Assembly (NCBI RefSeq): GCF_039729195.1 | Contig: NZ_CP155796.1 | Span: 3,348,001-3,412,000, forward strand | Source: Mycobacterium sp. DL | GTDB taxonomy: Bacteria > Actinomycetota > Actinomycetes > Mycobacteriales > Mycobacteriaceae | Direction of reading: 5' to 3' | DNA: 64,000 nt | Shown here: positions 27,553 to 37,515 of the stretch, in pieces | How positions within the stretch are numbered: position 1 is the first letter of the stretch | Layout of the letters: every line of letters begins with the position of its first letter | The notes under the pieces: generated by a model | Seen by the model: only the letters and a program-made list of their open reading frames with translations | Databases searched by the model: none | Told to the model about the DNA's origin: nothing | Program-made: the position numbers and the translations under genes

Positions 27553-29080
27553 CCGTGCGAACTCCCGGAACGGACTCCGCCGCGTGCGACTTCAACGTAC
27601 CGATGTGGTTGCGGCCCTTGACGAAATACCACAGCAGGCCGGCACCCAGGATGATGCCGATGTAGATGAACGCCCCCCACTCGTAGTACCAGCCCTCGCC
27701 GTAGACCGCGGCGCGGGGCCACGCGAGGTTGGTGGCCATCGCGATGCCCCAGACGACGGCCACGATGTTGACCGGCATCCCCCACTTGCCCATCGTGAAG
27801 TAGCCGCCCTCTTTGAGATCCGGCGGCGGCCACTGCCCCTGCAAGCGCTTCTTGAGCAGCGGTCCGGTCACCATCAGGTAAGCGAGGTAGATCATGATGA
27901 TGGCGATCGACGTCAGCACCGTGAAGATCTTGGGCTGACCGATGTTGATGACCAGGATGACGATCGCGATGATGCCGATCGTGACCGCCGGGACGATCGG
28001 CGTCTGGGTCCTGGGATTGACGGTGGCCAGTTTCTCGCCGAACGGCAGCGCGTTGTCCCGGGCCATCGCGAAGGTCAGCCGGATCGCCGCGGTGTGCACC
28101 GCCAGGCAGCACACGGTCACCGCGATCACGATGCAGACCAGGAAGACGGTTCCCAAAGGACCCCACATCACCTGCTCGACGATGTACTGCAGGCCACCGC
28201 TGCTCTCCCCGATCTGAGGATCCTGCAGGTTGGGTGCGGCCATCACCGCGAACACCAGGATCGCGCCGCCGATCACGAAGGATGCCAGGATCGCCCGCGC
28301 GATCGCCTTGGGCGCGGTGCGCCGGGGCTCCACCGTCTCCTCACCCAGCGAGCTCGCCGTGTCGAACCCGTACATCACGTAGCCGGACGCCAGCGACGCG
28401 ATCAGGAACGCGCCGAGGAATCCCATGCTCTCGTCGGTGCCGTAACCGTTGGTGGAGAAGAAGATATCGGGCCCGCGGTTGATGTTGATGGCGAGCAGGA
28501 AGGCGATGAGAACCGCGGCGATCAGCTCGATGAACACCCCGGAGCTGTTGATCCTCGCCATCAGACGCACCCCCAGTGCGTTGACGAGCGTGGTGAATGC
28601 GATGAGCACGCTGCCGAGCAGCACCGCGTTGGCGGCGTAGTCGTAGTCACCGCTGCCGTCGCCGATGATCTGGAATCCGCTCCACACTCGCGGCAGGTTG
28701 AGCTGATAGGCCAGCGCCACCGCGGAGATGGTCACGATCGACGCGGTCAGCATGAGCCATCCCGATGTCCAGCCGACCAGTCGGCTGGCGAGCTTCTTGC
28801 TCCAGTTGTAGACCGAGCCGGCGACGGGGTATTTGGCGGCCAACTCCATGAAGCACAACGCCACGGCCATCTGGCCGACGAACACGAGCGGCCACGACCA
28901 CAGGTAGGCGGGCCCGGCGGTGCCGAAGCCGAAATAGAAGAGCTGGAACGTGCCGGTCAGGATCGAGATGTAGCTGACCCCGGCCGCGAAGCTGGCGAAC
29001 TTGCCGATGCTGCGATCCAGCGACTCCTTGTATCCGAAGTCCTCCATGCCACTGTCGGCGTGCGGCTCCTTGACAACCAT
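27545..29080 (-). CDS. APC-superfamily amino acid/amine permease
   Basis: An integral membrane transporter of 511 residues with about twelve hydrophobic segments. The first helix carries the APC substrate-site region (FAAGVSYISILTGTFQLF), and the protein keeps features such as GYVMYGFDTASSLGEET seen in amino acid and amine permeases of this superfamily. Its place between the aldehyde dehydrogenase and choline dehydrogenase genes suggests uptake of choline, betaine or a related amine. It is not a BCCT- or ABC-type betaine carrier. The substrate is inferred from position. Confidence 0.82.
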   Translation of the reverse strand: MVVKEPHADSGMEDFGYKESLDRSIGKFASFAAGVSYISILTGTFQLFYFGFGTAGPAYLWSWPLVFVGQMAVALCFMELAAKYPVAGSVYNWSKKLASRLVGWTSGWLMLTASIVTISAVALAYQLNLPRVWSGFQIIGDGSGDYDYAANAVLLGSVLIAFTTLVNALGVRLMARINSSGVFIELIAAVLIAFLLAININRGPDIFFSTNGYGTDESMGFLGAFLIASLASGYVMYGFDTASSLGEETVEPRRTAPKAIARAILASFVIGGAILVFAVMAAPNLQDPQIGESSGGLQYIVEQVMWGPLGTVFLVCIVIAVTVCCLAVHTAAIRLTFAMARDNALPFGEKLATVNPRTQTPIVPAVTIGIIAIVILVINIGQPKIFTVLTSIAIIMIYLAYLMVTGPLLKKRLQGQWPPPDLKEGGYFTMGKWGMPVNIVAVVWGIAMATNLAWPRAAVYGEGWYYEWGAFIYIGIILGAGLLWYFVKGRNHIGTLKSHAAESVPGVRTDG

Positions 29081-29101
29081 GTGCGGTCCTTTCCGAACCC
29101 G

Positions 29102-30607
29102 TCAGTGCTTGAACCAGCCCGCGACGGTGGGAGTGGTGTTGTGCCAGATGTGCTTGAGCTCTTGGTATTCCGCAAGACCTGTCGGGCCGAGTTCGCGGCC
29201 GTTGCCCGACTTGCCGAACCCGCCCCATTCCGCGGCGGCGGTGTAGTACCCGAAATCGTTGAGCCACACCGTGCCGTGCCGCAGCGCACGCGCCACCCGT
29301 TCGCCTCGCGCGGCGTCCGATGTCCGCACCCCGGCGGCGAGACCGTACTCGGTGTCGTTGCCCAGTGCGATCGCCTCGGCTTCGGTGGTGAACCGTTCGA
29401 CCGTGAGGATCGGACCGAACGTCTCCTCCTGCACGATCCGCATCGACCGATGACACTTGTCGAAGATCGTCGGAAGGTAGAAGCTGCCGTTCGCCAACGC
29501 CGGATCCGACGGCCGTGCGCCACCGGTGATCAGCTCGGCTCCCTCCGAAATCCCCAACTGCACATAGGCTTCCACCTTGGATCGGTGCTGCTCGGAGACC
29601 AGCGGGCCGGTTTCGCTGGTGGGGTCGCAGCCGTCGCCCATCGTGATGCCGGCGGCGCGGGCCGCCACCGCGGCGACGAATTCGTCGGCGATCGAGTCTT
29701 CGACGATCAGCCGGGTGCCTGCCGAGCACACCTGCCCCGAGTGCAGGAACACCCCCGTCAGGACGTGGTCGACGCCGGCATCAAAACCGTTCGGATCGTC
29801 GGTGATGTCGGCGAACACGATGTGCGGGTTCTTGCCGCCGAGTTCCACCGCCACCTTGGTGACGTTCGCGGCAGCCGCCCTCGTGATGGTCTGCCCGGTC
29901 GCGAGTCCGCCGGTGAACGAGATGAAGTCGACGTCCGCCCCGGCGGTCAGCGCTTCACCGAGAACGGCGCCGCTGCCCTGCACCAGGTTGACGACGCCGG
30001 TCGGCACCGAGTGTTCCTGGAAAGCCTCCTCGAGCAGATGCACGAAGGCGATCGTGGACAGCGGGGTCACCTCGCTGGGTTTGGCGACCATCGTGCACCC
30101 GGCGCCCAGCGCCGGTGCGATCTTCCACGACATCTGCAGCAGCGGATAGTTCCACGGGGCGATCAACACGCACACCCCGATGGGTTCGGTGACCACCCGG
30201 CTGATGACCGCCGGGTCACCGACGTCGACGACCCGGTCGGACTGGACGCCGACGAGCTTGGCGTAGTAGCGGAACACCGACGTGACGTCGTCGATGTCGA
30301 TGCGGCTCTCGGCCAGCGTCTTACCCGTGTCGCGGGTTTCGAGCAGAGCCAGGTCCTCTTTGTCGCGCTGCAGCAGATCGGCCACCCGATCGAGCAGAGC
30401 GGCCCGCGCCGTCGCCGGTGTGGCGCGCCAGGCACCGTCGTCAAAGGCGCGGCGGGCGGCGGCGATCGCCTCACGGGCATCGTCCGGGGTGGCTTCGTCG
30501 ACAACGGCGGCGACACTCCCGTCGGCCGGGTTGACGATGTCGCGGGTTCCCCGATCGCGGGCATGACGCCATACCCCTGCGATGTAGAGGTCAGGCTCGC
30601 CGTCCAT
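29102..30607 (-). CDS. betB: Betaine-aldehyde-dehydrogenase-like NAD(P)-dependent aldehyde dehydrogenase
   Basis: A 501-residue ALDH that would convert betaine aldehyde to glycine betaine. The catalytic Cys is in HSGQVCSAGTR and the general-base Glu in VELGGKNPHIVF. The cofactor-binding APWNYPLLQ segment and the WGGFGKSGNGRELG terminus are typical of the family. ATG 30607 has a GGAG site upstream. It sits between the Rieske oxygenase and permease genes, 17-21 bases from each. Family identity is certain; the aldehyde substrate comes from the operon. Confidence 0.85.
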   Translation of the reverse strand: MDGEPDLYIAGVWRHARDRGTRDIVNPADGSVAAVVDEATPDDAREAIAAARRAFDDGAWRATPATARAALLDRVADLLQRDKEDLALLETRDTGKTLAESRIDIDDVTSVFRYYAKLVGVQSDRVVDVGDPAVISRVVTEPIGVCVLIAPWNYPLLQMSWKIAPALGAGCTMVAKPSEVTPLSTIAFVHLLEEAFQEHSVPTGVVNLVQGSGAVLGEALTAGADVDFISFTGGLATGQTITRAAAANVTKVAVELGGKNPHIVFADITDDPNGFDAGVDHVLTGVFLHSGQVCSAGTRLIVEDSIADEFVAAVAARAAGITMGDGCDPTSETGPLVSEQHRSKVEAYVQLGISEGAELITGGARPSDPALANGSFYLPTIFDKCHRSMRIVQEETFGPILTVERFTTEAEAIALGNDTEYGLAAGVRTSDAARGERVARALRHGTVWLNDFGYYTAAAEWGGFGKSGNGRELGPTGLAEYQELKHIWHNTTPTVAGWFKH

Positions 30608-30624
30608 TCGATCTCCCGTCCGCG

Positions 30625-31761
30625 TCAACCGACACGGGACACTACCCACTCATGGAACTCCGCGATGTGGTGTTCGGCGGGGACGAGTACTCCGCCGTGG
30701 CGGTAGGCGCGCGACGACATCGCCGGCTGTGTTCGCTCGCAGGCGGCGAAGTCCTGCTCGTTGACACGGTGGAACAGTTCGACCGACCGAGACACGTCGT
30801 GGTCGGATCCGACCACCTCCCCGGTGTAGAGCCAGTCGCACTCGACCACCGTGCGATCGGCCGCCATCGGATACATCCGGTGGAAGATGACGTGGTCGGG
30901 CACCAGGTTGATGAACACCGTCGGTTTGACGGTGATCGCGAAATAGCGCCGGTCCTGCTCGTCGGTGATCCCCGGCAACCGGTCGAATCCCGCCGCACCG
31001 TCGATCGTGAATCCGGCTACCTGGGAACCGAATTCGGCACCCCGGCCGATGTTCGCCTGCGCTGCCACGCCGCGCGCGAACTCGGGGACGACGCCGACCA
31101 ACTCGGGGTGGATCGAGCTGCAGTGGTAGCACTCCATGAAGTTCTCGACGATCAGCTTCCAGTTCGCCGCGACGTCGTAGACCACCCGATGGCCGACGTC
31201 GAGTCCACCGATGCCGTACCGGTTGATCGCATCCGGGTCCCCGAGCGTTCTGGTCGCCTCGGCCATCACGTCGTCGAACGGCGGCGGGGTGTCCGACAGG
31301 CACACCCAGGCGTAGCCGAGCCATTCGGTCAGCGCGACCGGTACGAGACCGAATCGGCTGCGGTCGATCGGGGCGCCGGCGTCGTCGGTCAGAATCCCGA
31401 TGTTCGGGGCGGCCATCAGTTTGCCGTCCAGCCCGTAGGTCCAGGAGTGGTACGGGCAGCGCAGGCTGCGCTTCACCTCGCCCTCTGCTTCGGTGCACAA
31501 CTGGGCGCCGCGGTGCCGGCACACGTTCAGGAACGCCCGCAGCAGGCCGTCCCGTCCCCGCACGAGCAGCACGCTCTCGCGGCCGATCTGAACCTTCTTG
31601 AACTTGCCTGCCAACGCCAGATCCGAGGACCGGACGGCGCAGAACCACATGTTCTCGAAGATGTGTTCCTGCTCGGTGGTGAACACGGCCGCGCTGGTGT
31701 AGTAGTTCCCGCCCAGCGTGGCGCGCAGCGCGGGGGCCGAGGGTGGCTCAACGGTGGTCAT
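30625..31761 (-). CDS. gbcA: Rieske non-haem iron oxygenase, glycine-betaine demethylase type
   Basis: A 378-residue terminal oxygenase expected to remove one methyl group from glycine betaine to give dimethylglycine and formaldehyde. The Rieske 2Fe-2S ligands are Cys81-x-His83 and Cys102-x2-His105. The catalytic iron site is visible in [16 protein letters not shown] with His213 and His218. Its start overlaps the sarcosine-oxidase-like stop as ATGA, and the next gene upstream encodes dimethylglycine oxidase, which supports the substrate. No ferredoxin-reductase partner (GbcB-like) is encoded nearby, so electrons must come from elsewhere. Confidence 0.82.
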   Translation of the reverse strand: MTTVEPPSAPALRATLGGNYYTSAAVFTTEQEHIFENMWFCAVRSSDLALAGKFKKVQIGRESVLLVRGRDGLLRAFLNVCRHRGAQLCTEAEGEVKRSLRCPYHSWTYGLDGKLMAAPNIGILTDDAGAPIDRSRFGLVPVALTEWLGYAWVCLSDTPPPFDDVMAEATRTLGDPDAINRYGIGGLDVGHRVVYDVAANWKLIVENFMECYHCSSIHPELVGVVPEFARGVAAQANIGRGAEFGSQVAGFTIDGAAGFDRLPGITDEQDRRYFAITVKPTVFINLVPDHVIFHRMYPMAADRTVVECDWLYTGEVVGSDHDVSRSVELFHRVNEQDFAACERTQPAMSSRAYRHGGVLVPAEHHIAEFHEWVVSRVG

Positions 31762-32891
31762 GACGTCACCAGTCGCTTCGGGTCGAACAACGAGATCGGG
31801 TGGCCGGTGGCGCCGTCGATGGCGAGATCGGCGAGGATCTCGCCGACCACCGGGACGAACTTGAATCCGTGCCCGGAGAATCCGCACGCCACCGTGACGT
31901 ATGCGCTGTCGGGGTGCCGGGCTATCACAAAATGCTGATCCGGGGTGTTGGAGTACATGCATGTCGCTGTGTGCAGGCACGGTCCGTTCAGCGCGGGCAG
32001 CAGTTGCGCCGACCGGTCACGCATCTCGCGAATCTCGTCGCCGTGCACGGTGCGGTCGATGGTCTCCGGCGTACAGGCGACGCCCTTGCGGAAGAAGGCG
32101 ACCTTGACGCCGCCGCGCGCGCCGTCGATCGCCGGGAACCCGTAGATCTGCATGCCGTCGGCACTCTCGTCGATGAAGATCGGGTGATCGACAAACGATT
32201 CGGTTCCGGCGACCGGGTCCAGCCAGTAGAGCACCTGACGCTCTACGGTGATCGGAATCCCGAACTCGGCCAGCAGTTGTGGTGCCCATGCGCCGGGACA
32301 GACCACCAGTTGCCCGGCGGTGTAGGTGCCGCGGTCGGTCCGGACGACGACACCTGCTGCGGTGTCGGCCCATTCGAGGACCTCCTCGCCGAACTGCAGG
32401 GTCGCCCCCGCGCGTTCGGCCAGGCTCAGGTGGGCCTGGACGGTCAGTTCCGGTCGCGCGAAGCCGGCCATGTCCTCGTACAGCGCGATGTCACCCGGTT
32501 CGGGGGTGAAGTTCGGGAAGCGGGCCCGGATCTCGTCGGCGTCGAGCACCTCGTGCGGCAGATCCCACTGCCTGCTGGCCGCGAGGCTGCCTGCCACCGT
32601 GAGGCTGTCCGGATGGCCGATGAACAGGCCACCGGTGACCCGGTACACCTCGCGCTGCGAGTCGGCGGCGAGCCTGTCCCACAGCTCGTAGGCGCGCAGC
32701 AGCAGTGGCACATAGGCGGGGTCCTCGAAGTAGGACTGCCGAATGATGCGGGAGCCGCCGTGGCTGGAACCACGGTCATGGGCCGGGGTGAACTTCTCCA
32801 GCCCGAGAACCCGCTGCCCGCGCGACGCGAGATGGTAGGCGGCCGAGGATCCCATGCCACCGAGGCCGATGACGATGACGTCGTATCCCAT
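31758..32891 (-). CDS. Monomeric sarcosine-oxidase-like flavoenzyme (MSOX/SolA family)
   Basis: A 377-residue FAD amine oxidase expected to demethylate sarcosine to glycine with release of formaldehyde and peroxide. The N-terminal [17 protein letters not shown] binds FAD. Cys311 in [12 protein letters not shown] is at the place of the covalent FAD cysteine (Cys315 of Bacillus MSOX), and [10 protein letters not shown] follows. The ATG at 32891 begins at the Rossmann strand. It lies eight bases after dmgO and overlaps gbcA. N-methyltryptophan oxidases share the fold, but context favours sarcosine. Confidence 0.85.
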   Translation of the reverse strand: MGYDVIVIGLGGMGSSAAYHLASRGQRVLGLEKFTPAHDRGSSHGGSRIIRQSYFEDPAYVPLLLRAYELWDRLAADSQREVYRVTGGLFIGHPDSLTVAGSLAASRQWDLPHEVLDADEIRARFPNFTPEPGDIALYEDMAGFARPELTVQAHLSLAERAGATLQFGEEVLEWADTAAGVVVRTDRGTYTAGQLVVCPGAWAPQLLAEFGIPITVERQVLYWLDPVAGTESFVDHPIFIDESADGMQIYGFPAIDGARGGVKVAFFRKGVACTPETIDRTVHGDEIREMRDRSAQLLPALNGPCLHTATCMYSNTPDQHFVIARHPDSAYVTVACGFSGHGFKFVPVVGEILADLAIDGATGHPISLFDPKRLVTS

Positions 32892-32899
32892 CGCTACCG

Positions 32900-35344
32900 T
32901 CACCTCTTGATCCGGGCCATCTCGGGGTCGACCACCGGTTCCGCATGGACGACAGCAGCGAATTCCGAGCCTCGGTAGGCGACGGTGACCGCCTCGCCGA
33001 CGCCCAACTGCGCGGGCAGCCACGCGTAGGCGATGGTGCGCCCCATGGTTGGTGAGTAGCCGGCGCTGGTCACATAGCCGACGCAGGCACCGTCGACGGA
33101 TACCGGTTCCTTGCCCAGCACTGCGGCATTCGGGTCGTCGAACACGATGCTGCGCAGCATCGACGCCGGAGCCGACGCCCTCTTCAACGCCGCCCTGCCG
33201 ACAAAATCGGACGCCTTGGCCATCCGCACCGCAAAATCGATCCCGGCGGCAGCCGGGAGGTGTTCGGCGGTCATGTCGGTACCCCAGCTGCGGTAGCCCT
33301 TCTCGATCCGCAGGCTGTTGAACGCGATTCGGCCCGCAGGGATGATGCCGTGCGGTTCTCCTGCCCGGGCGAGCAGACCCCACAGCGCTGCACCGTATTC
33401 GGCGCCGGCGTAGATCTCCCAGCCGAGTTCACCGACGTAGGACACCCGCATCATGGTCACCGGGATGGCATCGAGGTAGGTGCTGATCGCCCGGAAGTAC
33501 CGGAAGCCCTGATGCGACAGGTCGTCTGGACACAGCGGCGCCACCACGTCGCGGGCGGCCGGACCCCACACTCCGAGGCAACAGGTTCCGCCGGTGATGT
33601 CGCGCAGTACGACGTCACCGGGTAGACGGCGGCTGAGCCAGTCGAAATCCATCGGCGAGTTGGCACCGACCTGGAAGGTCTGCGGTCCCAGGCGCGCCAC
33701 CGTGAGATCGCTTCGGATGCCGCCGGTTTCGTCGAGCAGCAGCGTGTAGGTGACCGACCCGACACTCTTGTCGACGTTGTTGGTGGTCATCTGCTGCAGG
33801 AAGGCCGCGGCACCTGCGCCGCTGACCTCATAGCGCGTCAGCGGCGTCATGTCGTACATCGCGACGTTCTCGCGGGTCCACTGCGCTTCGGCGACCGAGA
33901 TCGGTGACCAGAACTTCGACGCCCAGTCGTCACGCTCGGGCAATGCCAGACCTTCGGCGCAGAGGCGTTGGGTGAGTTCGGCATTGGCTTCGTACCATGC
34001 GGGGCGTTCCCATCCGCCACCTTCGTAGAAATACGCGCCCGATTCGACCTGACGCGCGTGGAACGGGCTGGTACGCAGACCGCGCAGGGCGGTGCGGTAC
34101 TGGTGCGGGTGGATGACGTCGTAGACCTCGACGAATGCCTGCGAGCTGGTCTGCATGATGAACGACGGGCTGCGCGCGATGTCCTCGAAGCGGTACAGGT
34201 CGCATTCGTGGGTGTCGATCGACGGCGTGCCGTCGATGATCCACTCGGCCGTGGCCCGGGCGACCCCCGCGGAATGGGTCACCCAGACGGCCTCGGCGAC
34301 CCAGAAGCCGGCCAGCTCGCGATGCTCCCCGATGAGGGAGAATCCGTCCGGGGTGAACGAGAAGATCCCGTTGAACGCCTCTTCCAACTTCGAATCATCA
34401 AGCGCCGGAATCAGTTCTGCCGCCGCTTTCCATGCAGGAGCGAAGTCCTCCTCGGTGAACGGCATCATCGACGGCATCGGTTCGCCTGCGGTGTCGGACA
34501 GCAGGGTGGACATGTCGACCGGCATCGGCTTGTGGCTGTAGGAGCCGATGCCCAGACGGTCGACATGTTCGCGGAAGTACAGGTCCTGGTCCTGGTGGCG
34601 CAGGATGGGCAGGCCGGCTTCTGCCGACTCGGTGTTGCGCCCGACGAGCGCCTCGATCCGACCGGTGCGGCCGTACTGGTGCGCCATCGGGACCAGTGGG
34701 AGCACCAGGCCGACCTGCTTGGCGATCTGCGCGCCCCAGAACCCGGCCGCGCAGACGACGACGTCGGCATCGATGACACCGTCGGCGGTGCGCACCCCGG
34801 TGACCCGGGACCCGTCGTCGACGATGCCGAGCACCTCGGTGTAGGGACGTAGGGTCGCTCCCCTGGCCTCGGCTCGACGGCCCTGCGCCTCTGCGGCGCG
34901 CAGCGCTTTGGCCAGGCCGTCGGCCGGGGTGTGGAAACCGCCCAGGATGCGGTCGCTGTCGATCAGCGGATGCATCGCCGCACACTCGGCCGGGGTGACC
35001 AGGTTGCCCTCGATCCCCCACGCCTGCGCCCAGCCGGCCTTGCGATGAAGATCCGCCCAGCGTTCGGGCGTGGTGGCGACCTCGAGCCCGCCGACCGCAT
35101 TGAACGCCCACCCGTCGGGGTGCCGGAGTGCGCCGAACTTCTCGACGGTGTACTTGGCGAAGGCGGTCATGGTCTTCGAGGGGTTGGTCTGGAACACCAG
35201 CCCGGGGGCATGCGACGTGGAGCCGCCGGTGGCGAACAGCGGCCCCCGGTCGACGACCGTGACGTCGGTCCAGCCGCGCTCGGTCAGCTCGTCGGCAAGG
35301 GAGGTGCCGACGATGCCTGCACCGATCACGACGACTCTGGGCAT
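32900..35344 (-). CDS. dmgO: Dimethylglycine oxidase (FAD domain plus folate-binding GcvT domain)
   Basis: An 814-residue bifunctional flavoenzyme converting dimethylglycine to sarcosine and passing the methylene group to tetrahydrofolate. It is colinear with Arthrobacter globiformis DMGO along its length. The covalent-FAD histidine is His45 in [12 protein letters not shown]. The oxidase domain contains [14 protein letters not shown] and [11 protein letters not shown]. From about residue 430 an aminomethyltransferase-type folate domain carries [16 protein letters not shown] and [11 protein letters not shown]. It is the first gene of the minus-strand choline/betaine operon, and the palindrome in front of it is the probable control site. 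Confidence 0.93.
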   Translation of the reverse strand: MPRVVVIGAGIVGTSLADELTERGWTDVTVVDRGPLFATGGSTSHAPGLVFQTNPSKTMTAFAKYTVEKFGALRHPDGWAFNAVGGLEVATTPERWADLHRKAGWAQAWGIEGNLVTPAECAAMHPLIDSDRILGGFHTPADGLAKALRAAEAQGRRAEARGATLRPYTEVLGIVDDGSRVTGVRTADGVIDADVVVCAAGFWGAQIAKQVGLVLPLVPMAHQYGRTGRIEALVGRNTESAEAGLPILRHQDQDLYFREHVDRLGIGSYSHKPMPVDMSTLLSDTAGEPMPSMMPFTEEDFAPAWKAAAELIPALDDSKLEEAFNGIFSFTPDGFSLIGEHRELAGFWVAEAVWVTHSAGVARATAEWIIDGTPSIDTHECDLYRFEDIARSPSFIMQTSSQAFVEVYDVIHPHQYRTALRGLRTSPFHARQVESGAYFYEGGGWERPAWYEANAELTQRLCAEGLALPERDDWASKFWSPISVAEAQWTRENVAMYDMTPLTRYEVSGAGAAAFLQQMTTNNVDKSVGSVTYTLLLDETGGIRSDLTVARLGPQTFQVGANSPMDFDWLSRRLPGDVVLRDITGGTCCLGVWGPAARDVVAPLCPDDLSHQGFRYFRAISTYLDAIPVTMMRVSYVGELGWEIYAGAEYGAALWGLLARAGEPHGIIPAGRIAFNSLRIEKGYRSWGTDMTAEHLPAAAGIDFAVRMAKASDFVGRAALKRASAPASMLRSIVFDDPNAAVLGKEPVSVDGACVGYVTSAGYSPTMGRTIAYAWLPAQLGVGEAVTVAYRGSEFAAVVHAEPVVDPEMARIKR

Positions 35345-35396
35345 GGCGGGACCGCTCCGATTCAGCAGTGAGATTCTTGAGGACAAGCTGTGAATA

Positions 35397-35434
35397 TGTT
35401 GTGTATTACGCAACGCTGTGCGTCATACGCAACA
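35397..35434 (-). promoter_or_regulatory. Putative IclR operator overlapping the dmgO promoter
   Basis: TGTTGTGTATTACGCA (35397-35412) and TGCGTCATACGCAACA (35419-35434) are inverted 16-base arms with 14 matches and a six-base centre. On the minus strand TTGCGT and TAATAC, spaced by 18 bases inside the repeat, could serve as -35 and -10, placing the operator over the promoter about 55-90 bases before the dmgO ATG. Assignment to the IclR regulator at 23407-24183 is an inference from operon membership. Confidence 0.55.
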
Positions 35435-35491
35435 AATCATCCATCCTCGAACCCGTTCACGCAAGACGGACTCGCCGGTGAATCACCAAAT

Positions 35492-35556
35492 GCCGCGAGC
35501 GTGCAGCCGGGGTAGGCGCCCGAAGGGCGGGACTACCGGGACTGCACGCTCGCGGC
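35492..35556 (-). terminator. Strong hairpin after prcA
   Basis: A perfect 15-base inverted repeat pairs 35492-35506 (GCCGCGAGCGTGCAG) with 35542-35556. The intervening 35 bases can continue pairing through GGTAG/CTACC and CGCCC/GGGCG. It lies 17 bases past the prcA stop on the minus strand, the right place to end the pup-prcB-prcA transcript before the dmgO promoter. A U-run is absent. Confidence 0.65.
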
Positions 35557-35572
35557 GTTGAGAGGGGTGAGG

Positions 35573-36325
35573 CTAGGAATCGCCGTCCGGGGCGACGCCG
35601 ACCTCGTCGGCGATAATCGGATCACCTTGCGGCAGCAGCTCTTCCAGAGCAGTGCCGGTGATTCGGCGGAACGCCCGCCGACGCCGGTTGGAGTCGAGGA
35701 TCGCGACCTCGAGGGTGGCCGGTCCCAGCGTGCGCGGTTCGGTTCCGGTGCCGCCGGCACTCAGCGCCCCCACGGCGATGGACACCGCGTCGGCCAGACT
35801 CGCGTTCTCGGTGTAGGTGTTGTTGAGCGCCGTGGCGATGGGCTCGGTGGTCCCGCCCATCACGACGAAGCTCGGCTCGTCGGCGATCGACCCGTCGTAG
35901 GTGATGCGGTACAGCTCGGGAGCTTTGGTCTCGCCGTAGTGGGCGACCTCGGCCACACACAGCTCCACCTCGTAGGGCTTGGCCTGCTCGGTGAAGATCG
36001 TGCCCAGCGTCTGTGCGTAGACGTTGGCCAGCTGGCGGCCGGTCACGTCCCGGCGGGAGTAGGCATACCCCTGCGTGTCGGCGAACCGGATACCGCCACT
36101 GCGCAGATTGTTGAACTCGTTGAAACGGCCCACCGCGGCGAAGCCCACGCGGTCGTAGAGTTCGCTGACCTTCTGCAGTGACCGCGACGGGTTCTCCGCG
36201 ACGAAGAGCACACCGTCGGCGTAGGCCAGCACGACCACGCTACGACCTCTGGCGATGCCCTTACGCGCCAGTTCCGAACGCTCACGCATCGCCTGCTCAG
36301 GCGAGATGAAATAGGGAAAACTCAC
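35573..36325 (-). CDS. prcA: 20S proteasome alpha subunit PrcA
   Basis: Forms the outer heptameric rings of the proteasome and the gate entered through Mpa. The 250-residue protein starts [27 protein letters not shown], the gating N-terminus and first helix typical of mycobacterial alpha subunits (quoted here only to show the start; the recognisable core is [17 protein letters not shown]). The chamber-forming segments [21 protein letters not shown] follow. The start is GTG, overlapping the prcB stop as GTGA. It is the last gene of the pup-prcB-prcA run, and a strong hairpin follows. Confidence 0.96.
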   Translation of the reverse strand: MSFPYFISPEQAMRERSELARKGIARGRSVVVLAYADGVLFVAENPSRSLQKVSELYDRVGFAAVGRFNEFNNLRSGGIRFADTQGYAYSRRDVTGRQLANVYAQTLGTIFTEQAKPYEVELCVAEVAHYGETKAPELYRITYDGSIADEPSFVVMGGTTEPIATALNNTYTENASLADAVSIAVGALSAGGTGTEPRTLGPATLEVAILDSNRRRRAFRRITGTALEELLPQGDPIIADEVGVAPDGDS

Positions 36326-37221
36326 GAATCCTCACCTCGAGGCTCGGCGTCGGGGCCGAATGTGTCTGCCCGCGAACGACTCTCGATGATCGCACGACAC
36401 ATCGCGGCGATCTGCTGCTCGGGGATGTCTGCTGCGCCGTCGGCGCCGATCACCACGGCGGTCGGGTAGATCCCTCGTACCAGGTCGGGACCGCCGGTCG
36501 CCGAGTCGTCGTCGGCGGCATCGTAGAGCGCCTCGATCGCGACACGCAGCGCGGAATCGGCGTCGGTGACCTGTGAGTAGAGCTTCTTCATCGACGACTT
36601 CGCGAAGATCGATCCGGAGCCGACCGACTGGTAGCCCTCTTCTTCGATGTTCCATCCGCCGGCGGCGTCGAACGACACGATCCGGCCCGCACCCTCGGCG
36701 TTCGGGTCATCGAGGTCGTAGCCGGCCAGCAACGGCAGCGCCACAAACCCCTGGAGCGCGGCGCCCAGGTTGCCGCGGACCATGGTCGCCAACCGGTTGA
36801 CCTTGCCGGGGAAGGTCAGCGCCACCCCTTCGATCTTCTCGTAGTGCTCGAGTTCCACGGCATAGAGACGAGCGAACTCGACGGCGATGGCGGCGGTGCC
36901 CGCGATGCCAGTCACGGTGTAGTCGTCGGTGATGTACACCTTCTGCACATCGCGGCTGGCGATCATGTGACCCTGGGTGGCCCGCCGGTCACCCGCCATC
37001 ACCACACCACCGGGGTACTTCAGCGCGACGATCGTGGTGCCGTGGGGCACCGCGTCGGTGGGCACCGGCCCGGCGCCGGGCAGCAGGTGGGGTGCCTGAT
37101 GCCGGAGATAGTCAGAGAACGACGACAAATTCACGCCGCCTTGCGAAAGACCTTGAGACAAGGGGCTGAGTGCTCCGGGTAGAGAGGGCGGAAAGGACTG
37201 TTCGCGGTGCGGCCAGGTCAC
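36322..37221 (-). CDS. prcB: 20S proteasome beta subunit PrcB with propeptide
   Basis: The proteolytic subunit of the mycobacterial proteasome, 299 residues. Autoprocessing after Gly61 in VPHG would expose Thr62 of [11 protein letters not shown] as the N-terminal nucleophile, leaving about 238 mature residues. Conserved Asp and Lys positions are seen in AGDRRATQG and TFPGKVNRL. The 61-residue propeptide is not closely conserved with M. tuberculosis except for the MTWP start and the [12 protein letters not shown] segment. The GTG start overlaps the pup stop as GTGA. Confidence 0.96.
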   Translation of the reverse strand: MTWPHREQSFPPSLPGALSPLSQGLSQGGVNLSSFSDYLRHQAPHLLPGAGPVPTDAVPHGTTIVALKYPGGVVMAGDRRATQGHMIASRDVQKVYITDDYTVTGIAGTAAIAVEFARLYAVELEHYEKIEGVALTFPGKVNRLATMVRGNLGAALQGFVALPLLAGYDLDDPNAEGAGRIVSFDAAGGWNIEEEGYQSVGSGSIFAKSSMKKLYSQVTDADSALRVAIEALYDAADDDSATGGPDLVRGIYPTAVVIGADGAADIPEQQIAAMCRAIIESRSRADTFGPDAEPRGEDS

Positions 37222-37412
37222 TGGCCGCCCTTCTGGACGTAGGCGCGCACGAAGTCCTCGGCGTTCTCCTCCAGGACGTCGTCGATCTCATCGAGGAGGT
37301 CGTCGGTCTCCTCGGTCAGCTTCTCCCGGCGCTCCTGGCCGCCGGCCGTGCTGCCGGTGGGATCGTCGTCGTCGCCGCCGCCCCCGCCTCGCTTGGTCTG
37401 CTCCTGAGCCAC
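37218..37412 (-). CDS. pup: Prokaryotic ubiquitin-like protein Pup
   Basis: A 64-residue intrinsically disordered modifier that PafA attaches to lysines. The N-terminus has the Gly/Asp stretch GGGGGDDDD, the middle carries the helix-forming Mpa-binding region [20 protein letters not shown], and the C-terminus is KGGQ, so Dop must deamidate Gln to Glu before ligation. The start is GTG with a strong AGGAGG site. A TAGTGT sequence at 37476-37481 on the minus strand is a possible -10 in the 103-base spacer after dop. Confidence 0.97.
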   Translation of the reverse strand: MAQEQTKRGGGGGDDDDPTGSTAGGQERREKLTEETDDLLDEIDDVLEENAEDFVRAYVQKGGQ

Positions 37413-37515
37413 CGCTGCCTCCTGCGTATGTCTTCGGCGGGCTCAACTGTGTTGTCCCTGCCCGCCGGTTCTTCCACACTACCGGTCGGCAGCGAGATTG
37501 CTGGGGATAGCTCGA

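Noticed and set aside
27584..30706. 1040-codon plus-strand frame across the permease and aldehyde dehydrogenase genes
   Set aside because: It is antisense to two certain genes and consists mostly of Asp/Arg/His/Gly mirror codons; no domain is recognisable.
21485..35344. Accessory block as an integrated mobile element
   Set aside because: No integrase, transposase, tRNA attachment site or flanking direct repeat was seen, and base composition looks like the neighbours; replacement by homologous exchange is equally possible.
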